Source of the DNA: Bacillota bacterium
GTDB taxonomy: Bacteria; Bacillota; Clostridia; Acetivibrionales; DSM-1351
NCBI GenBank assembly: GCA_023460955.1
Contig: JAEWOH010000003.1
Span: forward strand, 1 to 15,700
Reading direction: 5' to 3'
DNA: 15,700 bases
The notes under the pieces are model-generated. The model was not told where the DNA came from and made no database searches. It was given only the letters and a program-made list of their open reading frames with translations. Position numbers and translations under genes: made by a program. Of this stretch, positions 7,142 to 15,003 are shown piece after piece (position 1 is the stretch's first letter; each line of letters opens with the position of its first letter).

Positions 7142-8539
7142 CTAAGCATCAATTTCTTTATATCTCTCCACTTTAAACCTTTCAATTTCATATGATTCAT
7201 TTTTTCTGATTCCGGCTTTTTGCAATGCAATTGAGACCTGCTCTTCACAGGAATCGATCCCCTCAAGCATTGGCAGGAGTAATCCCCTTTTTCTTCCGCT
7301 GGTAACAATTACACCATAGGACTGGGGGTCTAAATCTTCAAAGCTGCATTTTTCTGCCGGATACAGCAAATCTACCGAAATGTCCAGTTGGTATAGCTCC
7401 TCTTCCCTTAACGGCGAAAATCTTGGATCCTTAAAAGCAGCTGAAAGCGAATTATTGAGGATTTCTTCCCCCACTGAATCTGTAACTGCCTCAATTGTAC
7501 CTATACAGCCTCGCAATTCACCCGACATTTTTAATGATACAAAAACACCTTTTTTATCATTTAATAATTCTTTATCTATAATATCTTTAAGAGTTAGAGC
7601 CCTGCCCGTCTTAAAATAGTTTTCCAGGTTCTTTCTTGCAAGTCTGGTATATGAGGGGCCAGCCTTTAACCTTTTAACATGATTCTCTTGACCAAGGTTT
7701 TTAATAGCTTCAAAAATCGATTGTCCTTCAGATACATTAAAGCGTGCTACTCCATAACCCACACCAAAGGGACCTTCATAACTCAGTACCTCAGCTTTCG
7801 CTGTTTTTCCGTCAAGAGCTCCTGCCAGTATATACAAGGATCTAAGCCCACATTCACCGGCTTCACTTATCATTGTTTTATCTAGGCTGAATAATCCTTT
7901 AAAATCACCCTGCTCCAACAGTTCCATAAGTCGTGCATCAAACTTGGCACCATATGGACTATAGGGATACGGACCATCCTTGGTCAATCTGTGAGACAGA
8001 TCACCCGAGGCAATTATAGCGGTTTTTGCAGCTGTATTACTGCAGGCCTTTTCTATTGCCATTCCAAAGGAATAAAGTTCAACCGGTGATAACATACCAT
8101 ACGTTATATGAACAAGCTCAAATTTATCAAGATTCTTAATAAAACTAAGAGGAACAGCCGCTCCATGATCTAATTCTGCTTTAACCCCGTAAGACTTAAC
8201 GTTTTCCTTATTAAGTCCAACCACTGCCAAATCAGCTTTTGCAGCTTCCTTCATTATTTCACGTGTAAGTTTATGGTCAATTCTCATATTTAATTTAACT
8301 TTAGGAACTCCAAATCGGCTAAAATCGCCGCTTAAGCTATCAGTTTCAATCATTGCAACTGCATCACCGAATACCGTTCCATGGGGCGTAATCACTATTA
8401 TTGTGTCAATATCAGCTTGTTCAATTTCTTTACCTATTAAATTGCAGCTGTCAATAGTTTTTTGTATAGATCTTTCCTGTCCTTTCCCCACCTCTGGAAT
8501 AATAAGCGGAGGATGGGGCATAAAATAATATCCGTTCAT
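7142..8539 (-). CDS. AmmeMemoRadiSam system protein: MEMO-AMMECR1 fusion
   Basis: This is a 465-residue two-domain protein. Residues 1 to about 265 form a MEMO1-like domain related to class III extradiol dioxygenases, with candidate metal-site histidines in ITPHGTVFG, ELDHGAAVP and ASGDLSHRLT. Residues about 290-460 are AMMECR1-like, with the family signature LRGCIG. In many genomes these are separate proteins (A and B); here they are one chain, which implies that the domains act together. The partner radical SAM gene follows by 30 nt. AGGAGCAGGAA precedes the ATG. The enzymatic role is unknown. Human MEMO1 and AMMECR1 are relatives, but their reported roles do not transfer directly. Confidence 0.92.
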   Translation of the reverse strand: MNGYYFMPHPPLIIPEVGKGQERSIQKTIDSCNLIGKEIEQADIDTIIVITPHGTVFGDAVAMIETDSLSGDFSRFGVPKVKLNMRIDHKLTREIMKEAAKADLAVVGLNKENVKSYGVKAELDHGAAVPLSFIKNLDKFELVHITYGMLSPVELYSFGMAIEKACSNTAAKTAIIASGDLSHRLTKDGPYPYSPYGAKFDARLMELLEQGDFKGLFSLDKTMISEAGECGLRSLYILAGALDGKTAKAEVLSYEGPFGVGYGVARFNVSEGQSIFEAIKNLGQENHVKRLKAGPSYTRLARKNLENYFKTGRALTLKDIIDKELLNDKKGVFVSLKMSGELRGCIGTIEAVTDSVGEEILNNSLSAAFKDPRFSPLREEELYQLDISVDLLYPAEKCSFEDLDPQSYGVIVTSGRKRGLLLPMLEGIDSCEEQVSIALQKAGIRKNESYEIERFKVERYKEIDA

Positions 8540-8631
8540 TTCCTGCTCCTGTAATATTTTTATTTAGTATTGTGCTCTTTAAAAATAAATATATGAGTTT
8601 TATGTTGATAAACTTTAATTTTAATAATACT

Positions 8632-9204
8632 TCAACCTAAGAGTTTAATAAGCTCATCTGTGTTTTTAAGACCAAGTTTTTTTAATATGCTTGTCTTCTG
8701 ATTGGAGATGGTTTTATTTGAAGACTTTATCTCAATATTTTTGCCTATTATCATGTCAAGTACACTTCTTTCAGCTATGGATAGGTCCTCAAGAATGAGC
8801 TTTCTTATTAATAGCTGGTGTGGAGTGGTTCCACCTGCTACAAATCTTATAGTATCACACAAAAGCGAAAACTGACTTTTATATAGATAATCAGCAGCAA
8901 ACGCTTTTTTAACCGCATACTCCACTGCCTGTTCCGATTCAAGTGAAGTCAGAATTATTACCTTTGCTCCCGTTTGAATTCTAATATGCTTTGAAACCTC
9001 TACACCGTCAAATTCAGAGTTGGAAAGGTTAAGATCCATAATTACAATTTCAGGCATATGGTCATACGCCAGTTTCAAAGCCTCTCTTGGGTTTGATGCT
9101 AATCCTACACACAGTAAGCCCTGCTGTTTCGAAAGCTGCTGTTTAATAAGAAAAGCAAAGTCTGCATCATCCTCAACCACTAAAATTTTGATTGTTTTGT
9201 TCAA
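8632..9204 (-). CDS. Response regulator, NarL/LuxR-like with shortened HTH
   Basis: The receiver domain at 1-120 is complete: Asp12/Asp13 acidic pocket, phospho-acceptor Asp57 (VIMDLNLS), Thr86 and Lys109. The C-terminal part (140-190) ends like a NarL-type helix-turn-helix (SNKTISNQKTSILKKLGLKN). The stretch before it, GKNIEIKSSNKTI, is about six residues shorter than usual and removes most of one helix. DNA binding may therefore be altered or lost. The gene starts with TTG inside the kinase gene, overlapping it by 32 nt. AAGGAGG sits about 9 nt upstream, so translation is likely coupled to the kinase. Confidence 0.88.
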   Translation of the reverse strand: MNKTIKILVVEDDADFAFLIKQQLSKQQGLLCVGLASNPREALKLAYDHMPEIVIMDLNLSNSEFDGVEVSKHIRIQTGAKVIILTSLESEQAVEYAVKKAFAADYLYKSQFSLLCDTIRFVAGGTTPHQLLIRKLILEDLSIAERSVLDMIIGKNIEIKSSNKTISNQKTSILKKLGLKNTDELIKLLG

Positions 9205-10588
9205 TCATTCCAGCCTCCTTTCTTATAATCCTTTTTTTGGGGAAGTATAGCATAAAACTAGTCAGACCCTTTTGGCTGGAAACATGTATGGAACCGTCAT
9301 GTGCTTGCATTACACTTTTGCAATAAGAAAGACCTATACCAAAATTTATATTATTTTTCTTTGTGGTATAAAACGGTTGAAAAATTTGATTAATCTGGTC
9401 TTTAGTTATTCCTATGCCATCATCAATAATTTCTATACAATATCCATCATTTTTTCTACCCGCAGTTACAATGATGTTTCCCGTCGTTAAAATTGCTTCT
9501 GATGAATTTTTTAAAAGATTGTAAATGACCTCTGTTACTGCTTCCGCGTCACATTTTAGCAGTATGTCTTCCTGACAATCCACAGAGATATTTACATTAC
9601 TCTTCTGAAGTAGTTTAAAGGCCTCAAGTGCTTTGAAAATCAAATCACCTGTGCCACACAAGTCATTTCCCGCCACCTTTGGAGAAAGAAATTTGTTTGT
9701 TCTCTCAGTAAAACTCACAAGCTGTTTTGCAGTTCTCTCAATAATGTCAAGCTCCTCAAGCTGGTCACATACAATTTTGCTTCTGATGCTGTCAATCGAC
9801 CAACTTATCTTGTTTGCATGATTTTTCAGCATGTGATTAATATATTGTGTACTTGAGCTGATAGATTTCATCTGAGAATTCCAGTCATATTTAACAAATG
9901 AAACTTTTAATCCCATGAAACCTTCCTTATAAGCCATATATAGATAGAAGATCAGAACTCCAATAATTAAATATACATTATCCTTCCATACTTTCTTTAG
10001 CCCGCTGATATCAAGAGTATGAATAATAAAAATACTGAAAAGCCAAAAGAAATATGGCACTAAGAATACCTTCATTATTATTCTTTTCCTGCGACGTATT
10101 TGTATGTCGAATTCATGCCTGACATTTCTGAACATAATGATACAGCCAGCTACAACATATCCGATGTTAAAGGAGGACATGACGTACCAGAAATCCTTGC
10201 TGTGGAGCTGATAATACTTAAAATTTATGGGGTCGTAGATAATTAATATTATAGCAATCAGTAAACAGGTAAAAAACTGAACTAAAGGAATAATATGTTT
10301 TTCTAATTTATTATACTCTGCAAAGAACAAAGACACGGTAATAAATGCAAGCGGTGAGGCGAGATACAAGAATGCTGTCAGGCAGCTGTCGACAGAAAGG
10401 TAAAAATCATACCCTGTATGAGGATACTTATCTAAAAGAATAGGTACAACTCTATCCATCATAAATTCTTTAAATGTACCGATTGAGGAAATAAGAAAAC
10501 AGATGGCAATCCATTTGTTCGTTTTATTATCGCTATTAGAATATAATATAAATATTGCTATGGCCCATAATGCTAAAGTAAATATCAT
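9173..10588 (-). CDS. Membrane sensor histidine kinase
   Basis: This 471-residue protein has about seven hydrophobic segments in residues 1-225, a 7TM-type sensor with no large external domain. The phospho-acceptor is probably His252 (NHMLKNHANKI). The ATP-binding domain follows: N box Asn357/Asn361 (YNLLKNSSEA), G1 box DDGIG (389-393), F box FQPFYTTK (403-410) and G2 box GIGLSYCK (417-424). It pairs with the overlapping response regulator. GAGGG lies 8 nt before the ATG. The signal cannot be read from the sequence. Confidence 0.92.
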   Translation of the reverse strand: MIFTLALWAIAIFILYSNSDNKTNKWIAICFLISSIGTFKEFMMDRVVPILLDKYPHTGYDFYLSVDSCLTAFLYLASPLAFITVSLFFAEYNKLEKHIIPLVQFFTCLLIAIILIIYDPINFKYYQLHSKDFWYVMSSFNIGYVVAGCIIMFRNVRHEFDIQIRRRKRIIMKVFLVPYFFWLFSIFIIHTLDISGLKKVWKDNVYLIIGVLIFYLYMAYKEGFMGLKVSFVKYDWNSQMKSISSSTQYINHMLKNHANKISWSIDSIRSKIVCDQLEELDIIERTAKQLVSFTERTNKFLSPKVAGNDLCGTGDLIFKALEAFKLLQKSNVNISVDCQEDILLKCDAEAVTEVIYNLLKNSSEAILTTGNIIVTAGRKNDGYCIEIIDDGIGITKDQINQIFQPFYTTKKNNINFGIGLSYCKSVMQAHDGSIHVSSQKGLTSFMLYFPKKRIIRKEAGMIEQNNQNFSG

Positions 10589-10613
10589 ATTATGTACCCT
10601 CTACTTTACTTGC

Positions 10614-10619
10614 AGTATA
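10614..10619 (-). promoter_or_regulatory. Candidate -10 box of the two-component operon
   Basis: TATACT on the minus strand lies about 25 nt upstream of the kinase start codon, giving a start of transcription near 10607. No consensus -35 is present at 17 nt, which fits an activator-dependent promoter. Confidence 0.4.
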
Positions 10620-10647
10620 GATACATTTTACCATATATACCAGGTGA

Positions 10648-10682
10648 TTCAATGTATGTAAATTAATTTTACATGTATTGAA
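10648..10682. promoter_or_regulatory. 35-bp near-palindrome upstream of the kinase promoter
   Basis: The arms TTCAATGTATGTAAA (10648-10662) and TTTACATGTATTGAA (10668-10682) match at 13 of 15 positions around a 5-nt centre. The centre is about 58 bp upstream of the predicted transcription start, a usual distance for an activator dimer. It also lies downstream of the HD gene, but without a T run it is not a typical terminator. Confidence 0.5.
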
Positions 10683-10717
10683 GAGCCTTTTGTTGTTCGA
10701 GGCTGATAAATCTCGTT

Positions 10718-11347
10718 TTAAGCTTGTTTTCCTACTTTGGTCAGGAATTTTCTTATATTTTCCTCTTCCTCCTGCTGGTTTACTCCAAGCCTGCCCATTC
10801 TGTCACAAAAGCCTAGTAAGGCCACTTCGTTAATATCAGTCTTCCTTTTCATGGATTTTATATCAGCAAAGGGCAAGTTATTAATAACAAAAAGTATCTG
10901 CATGTGCCATCTTACTAATTCAACTACCTTCTCAGTAAAACCTTCGTCATTACTAAATTCGTGAAGAAACTTTCTTGCCAGATCAGCCCCTACAACGTCA
11001 TGATCATAGGAGGTAATCCTGCCATTTCTGACTTTTGTGGTAGCAGGTTTTCCAATATCGTGCAGCAAGGCAGACCACATGAAAACTTTAGCATTGCCGC
11101 TGATATTTTTCACCTTAGCTGCTTCATCCACAACCAACATTGTATGATTCCATACATTCCCTTCAGGATGGTGTTTAGGTGACTGCTCGGCTTTTTTCAA
11201 ATCATTGATAAGAATCAGAGGGTACTGGTTGAAAATTGCCTTTTCCGAAAGCTCATTAAGATAATTTGATGGCTTATTATCTTCAAGGAGATGTTTTTCA
11301 ATTTCATAAAATATGTTTTGTTCAATTATTGTGCTTTTCTCAGTCAT
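10718..11347 (-). CDS. HD-domain phosphohydrolase
   Basis: This 209-residue protein has an HDIG-type HD domain at about 55-175: His68 (NVWNHTMLV), the signature His96-Asp97 (LLHDIGKP), His116 (YDHDVVG) and His148 (RWHMQ). These residues bind a metal pair that hydrolyses phosphate esters. The domain resembles the HD part of tRNA nucleotidyltransferases and small stand-alone HDIG proteins. No nucleotidyltransferase domain is present, so the substrate is unknown. A weak ribosome binding site (AAGGG) precedes the ATG. The gene stands alone, divergent from the EcsC gene. Confidence 0.85.
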   Translation of the reverse strand: MTEKSTIIEQNIFYEIEKHLLEDNKPSNYLNELSEKAIFNQYPLILINDLKKAEQSPKHHPEGNVWNHTMLVVDEAAKVKNISGNAKVFMWSALLHDIGKPATTKVRNGRITSYDHDVVGADLARKFLHEFSNDEGFTEKVVELVRWHMQILFVINNLPFADIKSMKRKTDINEVALLGFCDRMGRLGVNQQEEEENIRKFLTKVGKQA

Positions 11348-11496
11348 TTTTTTACCCTTTTTGTTTTTTTATAGTTTGTCTATATTAAACATTTTTAATT
11401 CATACAAACCAATGTGTTCGGCGTATACTAAGTTGTATAAAGAATTTCAACTTAATAATAATTAAACTACTTACTTTTAATAATGAGGATCTAATT

Positions 11497-12225
11497 ATGA
11501 ACGAATATGAACAAAATGCTCTGTGTGAATTAAGAATATGGCAGCAGGAAATGCTGAAGCAGCCTTCTATTACAAGCAGACTTAGCAAAGGAATCCAGAA
11601 TAAAATAAATGGAATTATACCTGATAAAGCGCATCAAGTCATAACTGAGACAATAAAAGGAATGGTTAGAGCAGTACTTTTTGGCTCAGAACTTATAACT
11701 GATATGCCCTTGGTCTGTGAAAGTCTGGAAATGCGTGAGCTCAGAATAAAAGAAAAAATAGGATTTTATAAGAAGTCGGCAGCCATGAGTGGAGCTTGGA
11801 CAGGCTCTGGAGGTATTTTTCTGGGCATGGCGGATTTCCCCATCCTCATAAGCCTTAAACTTAAATTCTTGTTTGATGCCGCGACTATATATGGTTTTGA
11901 CGTAAAAGACTATAAGGAAAGGCTATATATTCTATATATATTCCAACTGGCCTTTTCCAGCCAACAAAGAACCAGAGAAATCTATAGTCAGATTTCAGAC
12001 TGGCAAAGCTTATCCCAAGCGCTACCTGAGGATTTTAACTGCTTTGATTGGAGGACCTTCCAACAGGAGTATCGTGATTATATTGATTTGGCTAAAATGC
12101 TTCAGCTTGTTCCGGTCATCGGTGCAGCTGTTGGTGCTGTTGCAAATTACAGGCTTATGGATAAACTTGGTGAGACTGCAATTAATGCGTACAGGATGAG
12201 ACTTTTTAATCAAACCATCCGCTGA
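11497..12225 (+). CDS. EcsC-family protein
   Basis: This 242-residue protein matches the EcsC family, which has no established biochemical role and is named after a gene in the Bacillus ecs operon. Visible family features are the central Gly-rich hydrophobic stretch (SGAWTGSGGIFLGMADFP, about 97-114) and the C-terminal VPVIGAAVGAVANYRLMDKL. GAGGA lies 7 nt before the ATG. No ABC transporter genes accompany it here. Its 3' end overlaps the convergent transglycosylase gene by 20 bp. Confidence 0.8.
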   Translation: MNEYEQNALCELRIWQQEMLKQPSITSRLSKGIQNKINGIIPDKAHQVITETIKGMVRAVLFGSELITDMPLVCESLEMRELRIKEKIGFYKKSAAMSGAWTGSGGIFLGMADFPILISLKLKFLFDAATIYGFDVKDYKERLYILYIFQLAFSSQQRTREIYSQISDWQSLSQALPEDFNCFDWRTFQQEYRDYIDLAKMLQLVPVIGAAVGAVANYRLMDKLGETAINAYRMRLFNQTIR

Positions 12226-12898
12226 CAATTGCCCTTTTTTTATAATAAACTTTTAAAAAGCTTTTGTTAATGCCATATTTGTCGTAACCACCGGTGCCCC
12301 TTTGGAAAATTGATAAAGCAGCATCTCTTTTTTCTTTGCCTTCAAGTCCCTTAACACGTTTATCTGCAAGTATCCAGCTATACATTGCAGTACCCCAGTT
12401 TATATTTATTGTCCCATCAAGAGGTGTATTCTTTGTCTTAAGTGTCTTGGCAAGATTGGCACAATTCCCTTTACTTATCTGGAAATACCCGTAATATTTA
12501 CCCGTACAGCTTTTTTCATCAAAATTACTCTCAGTGTAAATTAATGCAAGCATATCGACATAATCCAGACCTCTTTTTTTGCAATAATCCCATAAAAGCT
12601 TCTGATGCTCTTTCTTCATAGGATTTTGTTTCCTATACCATTGAGTTTCATCTTCGACCTTAGGCTTGTTTTTCTTTAGTTCAATGGCTGGCCCTGTAGT
12701 TATTCCTGCTTTCGTGGCATTATCAGCTTCTGCAATCAGAACAGGATTTAAGTCTGTTTCCGATGAAAATCCATTTAGCTCGGTGTTTATTTCTTTTTCT
12801 TCTGAAGCTTGAACCGGCAAAAAACAGCCTATTATTATATGTAAAGCTAGAATAGTGCTTAACAGTACTTTAATCTGCTTAATTCTGGTTTCCTCCAT
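12206..12898 (-). CDS. Exported lytic transglycosylase-like protein (SLT/lysozyme fold)
   Basis: This 230-residue protein has an N-terminal export signal and a lysozyme-like domain at about 95-225. The likely catalytic Glu123 is in ALIYTESNFDEKS, followed by the family turn YYGYFQIS. It should cut peptidoglycan outside the membrane. Two processing sites are possible: signal peptidase I after VQA (residue 31) or a lipobox IIGC with Cys25. The start is uncertain. The ATG at 12898 has no upstream ribosome binding site, while GGAGG within its second and third codons is spaced 8 nt from an in-frame ATT at 12883. Starting there would give a more typical basic signal peptide (MKQIKVLL). A TATTAAT box just upstream of 12898 is another possibility (leaderless start). 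Confidence 0.82.
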   Translation of the reverse strand: MEETRIKQIKVLLSTILALHIIIGCFLPVQASEEKEINTELNGFSSETDLNPVLIAEADNATKAGITTGPAIELKKNKPKVEDETQWYRKQNPMKKEHQKLLWDYCKKRGLDYVDMLALIYTESNFDEKSCTGKYYGYFQISKGNCANLAKTLKTKNTPLDGTININWGTAMYSWILADKRVKGLEGKEKRDAALSIFQRGTGGYDKYGINKSFLKVYYKKRAIVSGWFD

Positions 12899-13041
12899 TC
12901 GTATTAATACATTTTCTTAATAGTACTAATTAAATGTCTTCATATTAATTCATTTAGATAATAATATATGAATTTAAGATAAATTACAATTCTTACTCAC
13001 TATAATAAATTTTTGTCCGTTAACTCCTTTAGTTTCTTAGT

Positions 13042-13341
13042 TCAACAGCAGCCACTATCATTATTTCCTGAACAATCACAGCTGGGCTCACTTCCGGTGA
13101 GCCAGCCCTTTATTATTGCAGACGCGCAACCTACTCCGGGCTTTACTTCCAATGCATTAAACGGACAGTTCCTGACGCATGCCCCACACTCCATGCAGGC
13201 ATCTTTATCAATTATTTCGGCTTTTCCATCCCTAATAACAAAAACTTTATGAGGACAAACTTCTGTACACTTTCGGCAACCATTGCATTTCTCAGAAATA
13301 AACCTCAGCGTTGCTACATTTTTTAAATAACGAATCTTCAT
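13042..13341 (-). CDS. hgcB: Mercury-methylation ferredoxin HgcB
   Basis: This 99-residue protein is a 2[4Fe-4S] ferredoxin with motifs C19NGCRKCTEVC29P and C49MECGACVRNC59P. The second, with its ECGAC core, is characteristic of HgcB. The family's extra conserved cysteine is Cys72 (PGVGCASAI), and the chain ends in Cys98-Cys99. HgcB is held to supply low-potential electrons to reduce the HgcA corrinoid, and its terminal cysteines may handle Hg(II). An added CDC at 88-90 raises the number of tail thiols. AAGGAGGAG lies 6 nt before the ATG. The gene follows hgcA by 13 nt in one transcript. Confidence 0.95.
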   Translation of the reverse strand: MKIRYLKNVATLRFISEKCNGCRKCTEVCPHKVFVIRDGKAEIIDKDACMECGACVRNCPFNALEVKPGVGCASAIIKGWLTGSEPSCDCSGNNDSGCC

Positions 13342-13354
13342 TTATAACTCCTCC

Positions 13355-14590
13355 TTAAAACCTCAAAAAACTGTTTATCAACAACAAAAGAGAGCCAAGA
13401 CCTATAGATACCGTAATCAAAGGTATAGCTATCTTCATTTCCTTCTGAACACCTGAAAACGAAGTAAAGGTTGATGAACCGGTAAAATTCATGGAGCAAA
13501 ATGCTGAAACTGAAGGAAAAACAAGTATATATCCAATGGCTTTAAGTATTTCAGACAAAGAAGTGCCCGGCAATCCGCTTAAAAAACTTAAGGTTATCAC
13601 CCATATCAAGCCTAAAATCCATCCTTTCCATGAAAAAGCACGTCCGGGAACCCAAGGCAGAAGCATCGGGGTTAGCACACAACCTACTAATAAAGCTCCT
13701 GTGTACCCATAAAAGTCTATAATACTAAACGGGTTGGAAGATATTAAATTTAATAAAAATAGTATTCCAAAAATCATGAGAGAAGTCTTTATTTTTGAAA
13801 CAAGTTCTATAGGAGTCAAAACCAAACGGTCATAAAAACTAAATCTAACTTTACGCATTTCTTCTGTTGCGTTCATTCCTGAACTAAGGAATTCTTTAAG
13901 GTCTACAGCTCTTATAGTTCCATAAATCACTTTAAAACCGGTATTTCTGGAAACCTCATGAGCACTTACCCCAGGAGCCCCCAACTGTGGTAATATCAAA
14001 GTCCTATGCGACACTATCCTGTCAAGTTTAGTTTTGTCTATACGGTTTATAAGTTCTTTTGTTCCAAATGTCCCTTTTCCTGCTGCACACCAGACATTAA
14101 CTCCTTTAGTATCCAAAACCAATATCCATAAGTTTAAATCCGCCAATTCTTTTCGTAACATATCAAAAGTGAGCTTGTAATTGGCTGTTACAAGTACATG
14201 TGAGTTCTTGTCAGGCTTTCCGACAGCATAAATACCCGGATTGATTTTATAATCCATCCTGTTGATTCCCCATCTTACCTTCCAGGCACCTAATCTATCA
14301 GATAAAATCAGTTTTGTCGCAACCTGAGGAACCAGACCAGCATCAGTCTTTAGCTCACCTTCTATCCAGTGATCGTTAATAATATATTTTGTTACTGGCT
14401 CAGTTGAAGCTGTATCTCCACAGCTACAGCAGCAGGATTTATCCTTTTGCGATACATATTTTGAATCAGATATTGTGTTCACCGCGTTCTCTGATTTTGT
14501 GGAAGCAGTTGCTTTTAGCTTGGTCTTGATTTTTACAACCTTAGTTTTTGAAATAGCAGTTTCGGAATTACAACAACTTTTATCCTCCAT
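13355..14590 (-). CDS. hgcA: Mercury methyltransferase corrinoid protein HgcA
   Basis: HgcA transfers a methyl group from its cobalamin to Hg(II), giving methylmercury. The soluble corrinoid-binding domain is at about 75-245. It holds the diagnostic cap-helix motif NVWCAAGK (165-172), in which Cys168 corresponds to the cobalt-coordinating Cys93 of Pseudodesulfovibrio ND132. Other family blocks are LGAWKVRWGINR, VLVTANYKLTFD and LILPQLGAPGVSAHEV. About five membrane segments follow (roughly 270-285, 293-312, 322-338, 349-364, 386-407), then the chain ends. The N-terminal ~75 residues are extra relative to ND132 HgcA, Lys/Thr/Ser-rich, with two cysteine clusters (6-7 and 53-57). The ATG at 14590 is chosen because GGAGG lies 8 nt upstream; a GTG at 14599 is too close to it. 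The gene overlaps arsR by 11 nt. Confidence 0.97.
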   Translation of the reverse strand: MEDKSCCNSETAISKTKVVKIKTKLKATASTKSENAVNTISDSKYVSQKDKSCCCSCGDTASTEPVTKYIINDHWIEGELKTDAGLVPQVATKLILSDRLGAWKVRWGINRMDYKINPGIYAVGKPDKNSHVLVTANYKLTFDMLRKELADLNLWILVLDTKGVNVWCAAGKGTFGTKELINRIDKTKLDRIVSHRTLILPQLGAPGVSAHEVSRNTGFKVIYGTIRAVDLKEFLSSGMNATEEMRKVRFSFYDRLVLTPIELVSKIKTSLMIFGILFLLNLISSNPFSIIDFYGYTGALLVGCVLTPMLLPWVPGRAFSWKGWILGLIWVITLSFLSGLPGTSLSEILKAIGYILVFPSVSAFCSMNFTGSSTFTSFSGVQKEMKIAIPLITVSIGLGSLLLLINSFLRF

Positions 14591-14966
14591 ACATCTCACC
14601 TCCGGTCATTACACATTGACAGCCATACTGCTTATTTTTTTGAGACGAAATTTTATCAAGCATTAACATGTCAGAGTTAAATACCTCATCTTTACCAAGC
14701 CAATCAGGCAGAAGAGAAATAATTTTCATTAACTGTTTGGTATACTCGTTTTCATCAATTTTATAATAAATCCACTTACCTTCTCTTCTGTCTTTAATAA
14801 TCCTCGATTGCTTGAGAATTGCAAGTTGTCGTGATACCCTTGGCTGTGACATATCAAGTGCACCGAAGATTTCGCATACGCACAGTTCCTTGTTCGACAG
14901 TAACAATAAAATTCTCAATCTTGTTTTGTCTGAGAGAATGCTGAATAAATTTAATAAATCGTCCAA
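14580..14966 (-). CDS. ArsR/SmtB-family metalloregulator, first gene of the hgc operon
   Basis: This 128-residue winged-helix repressor has the ArsR metal-binding motif ELCVCEI with Cys29 and Cys31. The DNA-recognition region is SQPRVSRQLAILKQSRII, followed by the wing (RREGKWIYYKI). Two more cysteines (116, 118; YGCQC) lie in the C-terminal tail. This thiol set fits sensing of As(III), Sb(III) or Hg(II); the actual inducer is not known. Its stop codon overlaps the start of hgcA, so the two are translationally coupled and arsR probably controls hgcAB as well as itself. The start is TTG at 14966 with GGGAGGT 8 nt upstream. Confidence 0.92.
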   Translation of the reverse strand: MDDLLNLFSILSDKTRLRILLLLSNKELCVCEIFGALDMSQPRVSRQLAILKQSRIIKDRREGKWIYYKIDENEYTKQLMKIISLLPDWLGKDEVFNSDMLMLDKISSQKNKQYGCQCVMTGGEMYGG

Positions 14967-14988
14967 TTTTTTTACCTCCCTTACATTA

Positions 14989-15002
14989 ATATATGCATAT
15001 AT
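14989..15002. promoter_or_regulatory. Perfect 14-bp palindrome, candidate ArsR operator
   Basis: ATATATGCATATAT is identical on both strands and lies directly after the -10 box of the arsR-hgcAB promoter, covering the predicted transcription start. That is a usual site for ArsR-type repression. The low complexity of the sequence weakens the case. Confidence 0.5.
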
Positions 15003-15003
15003 A

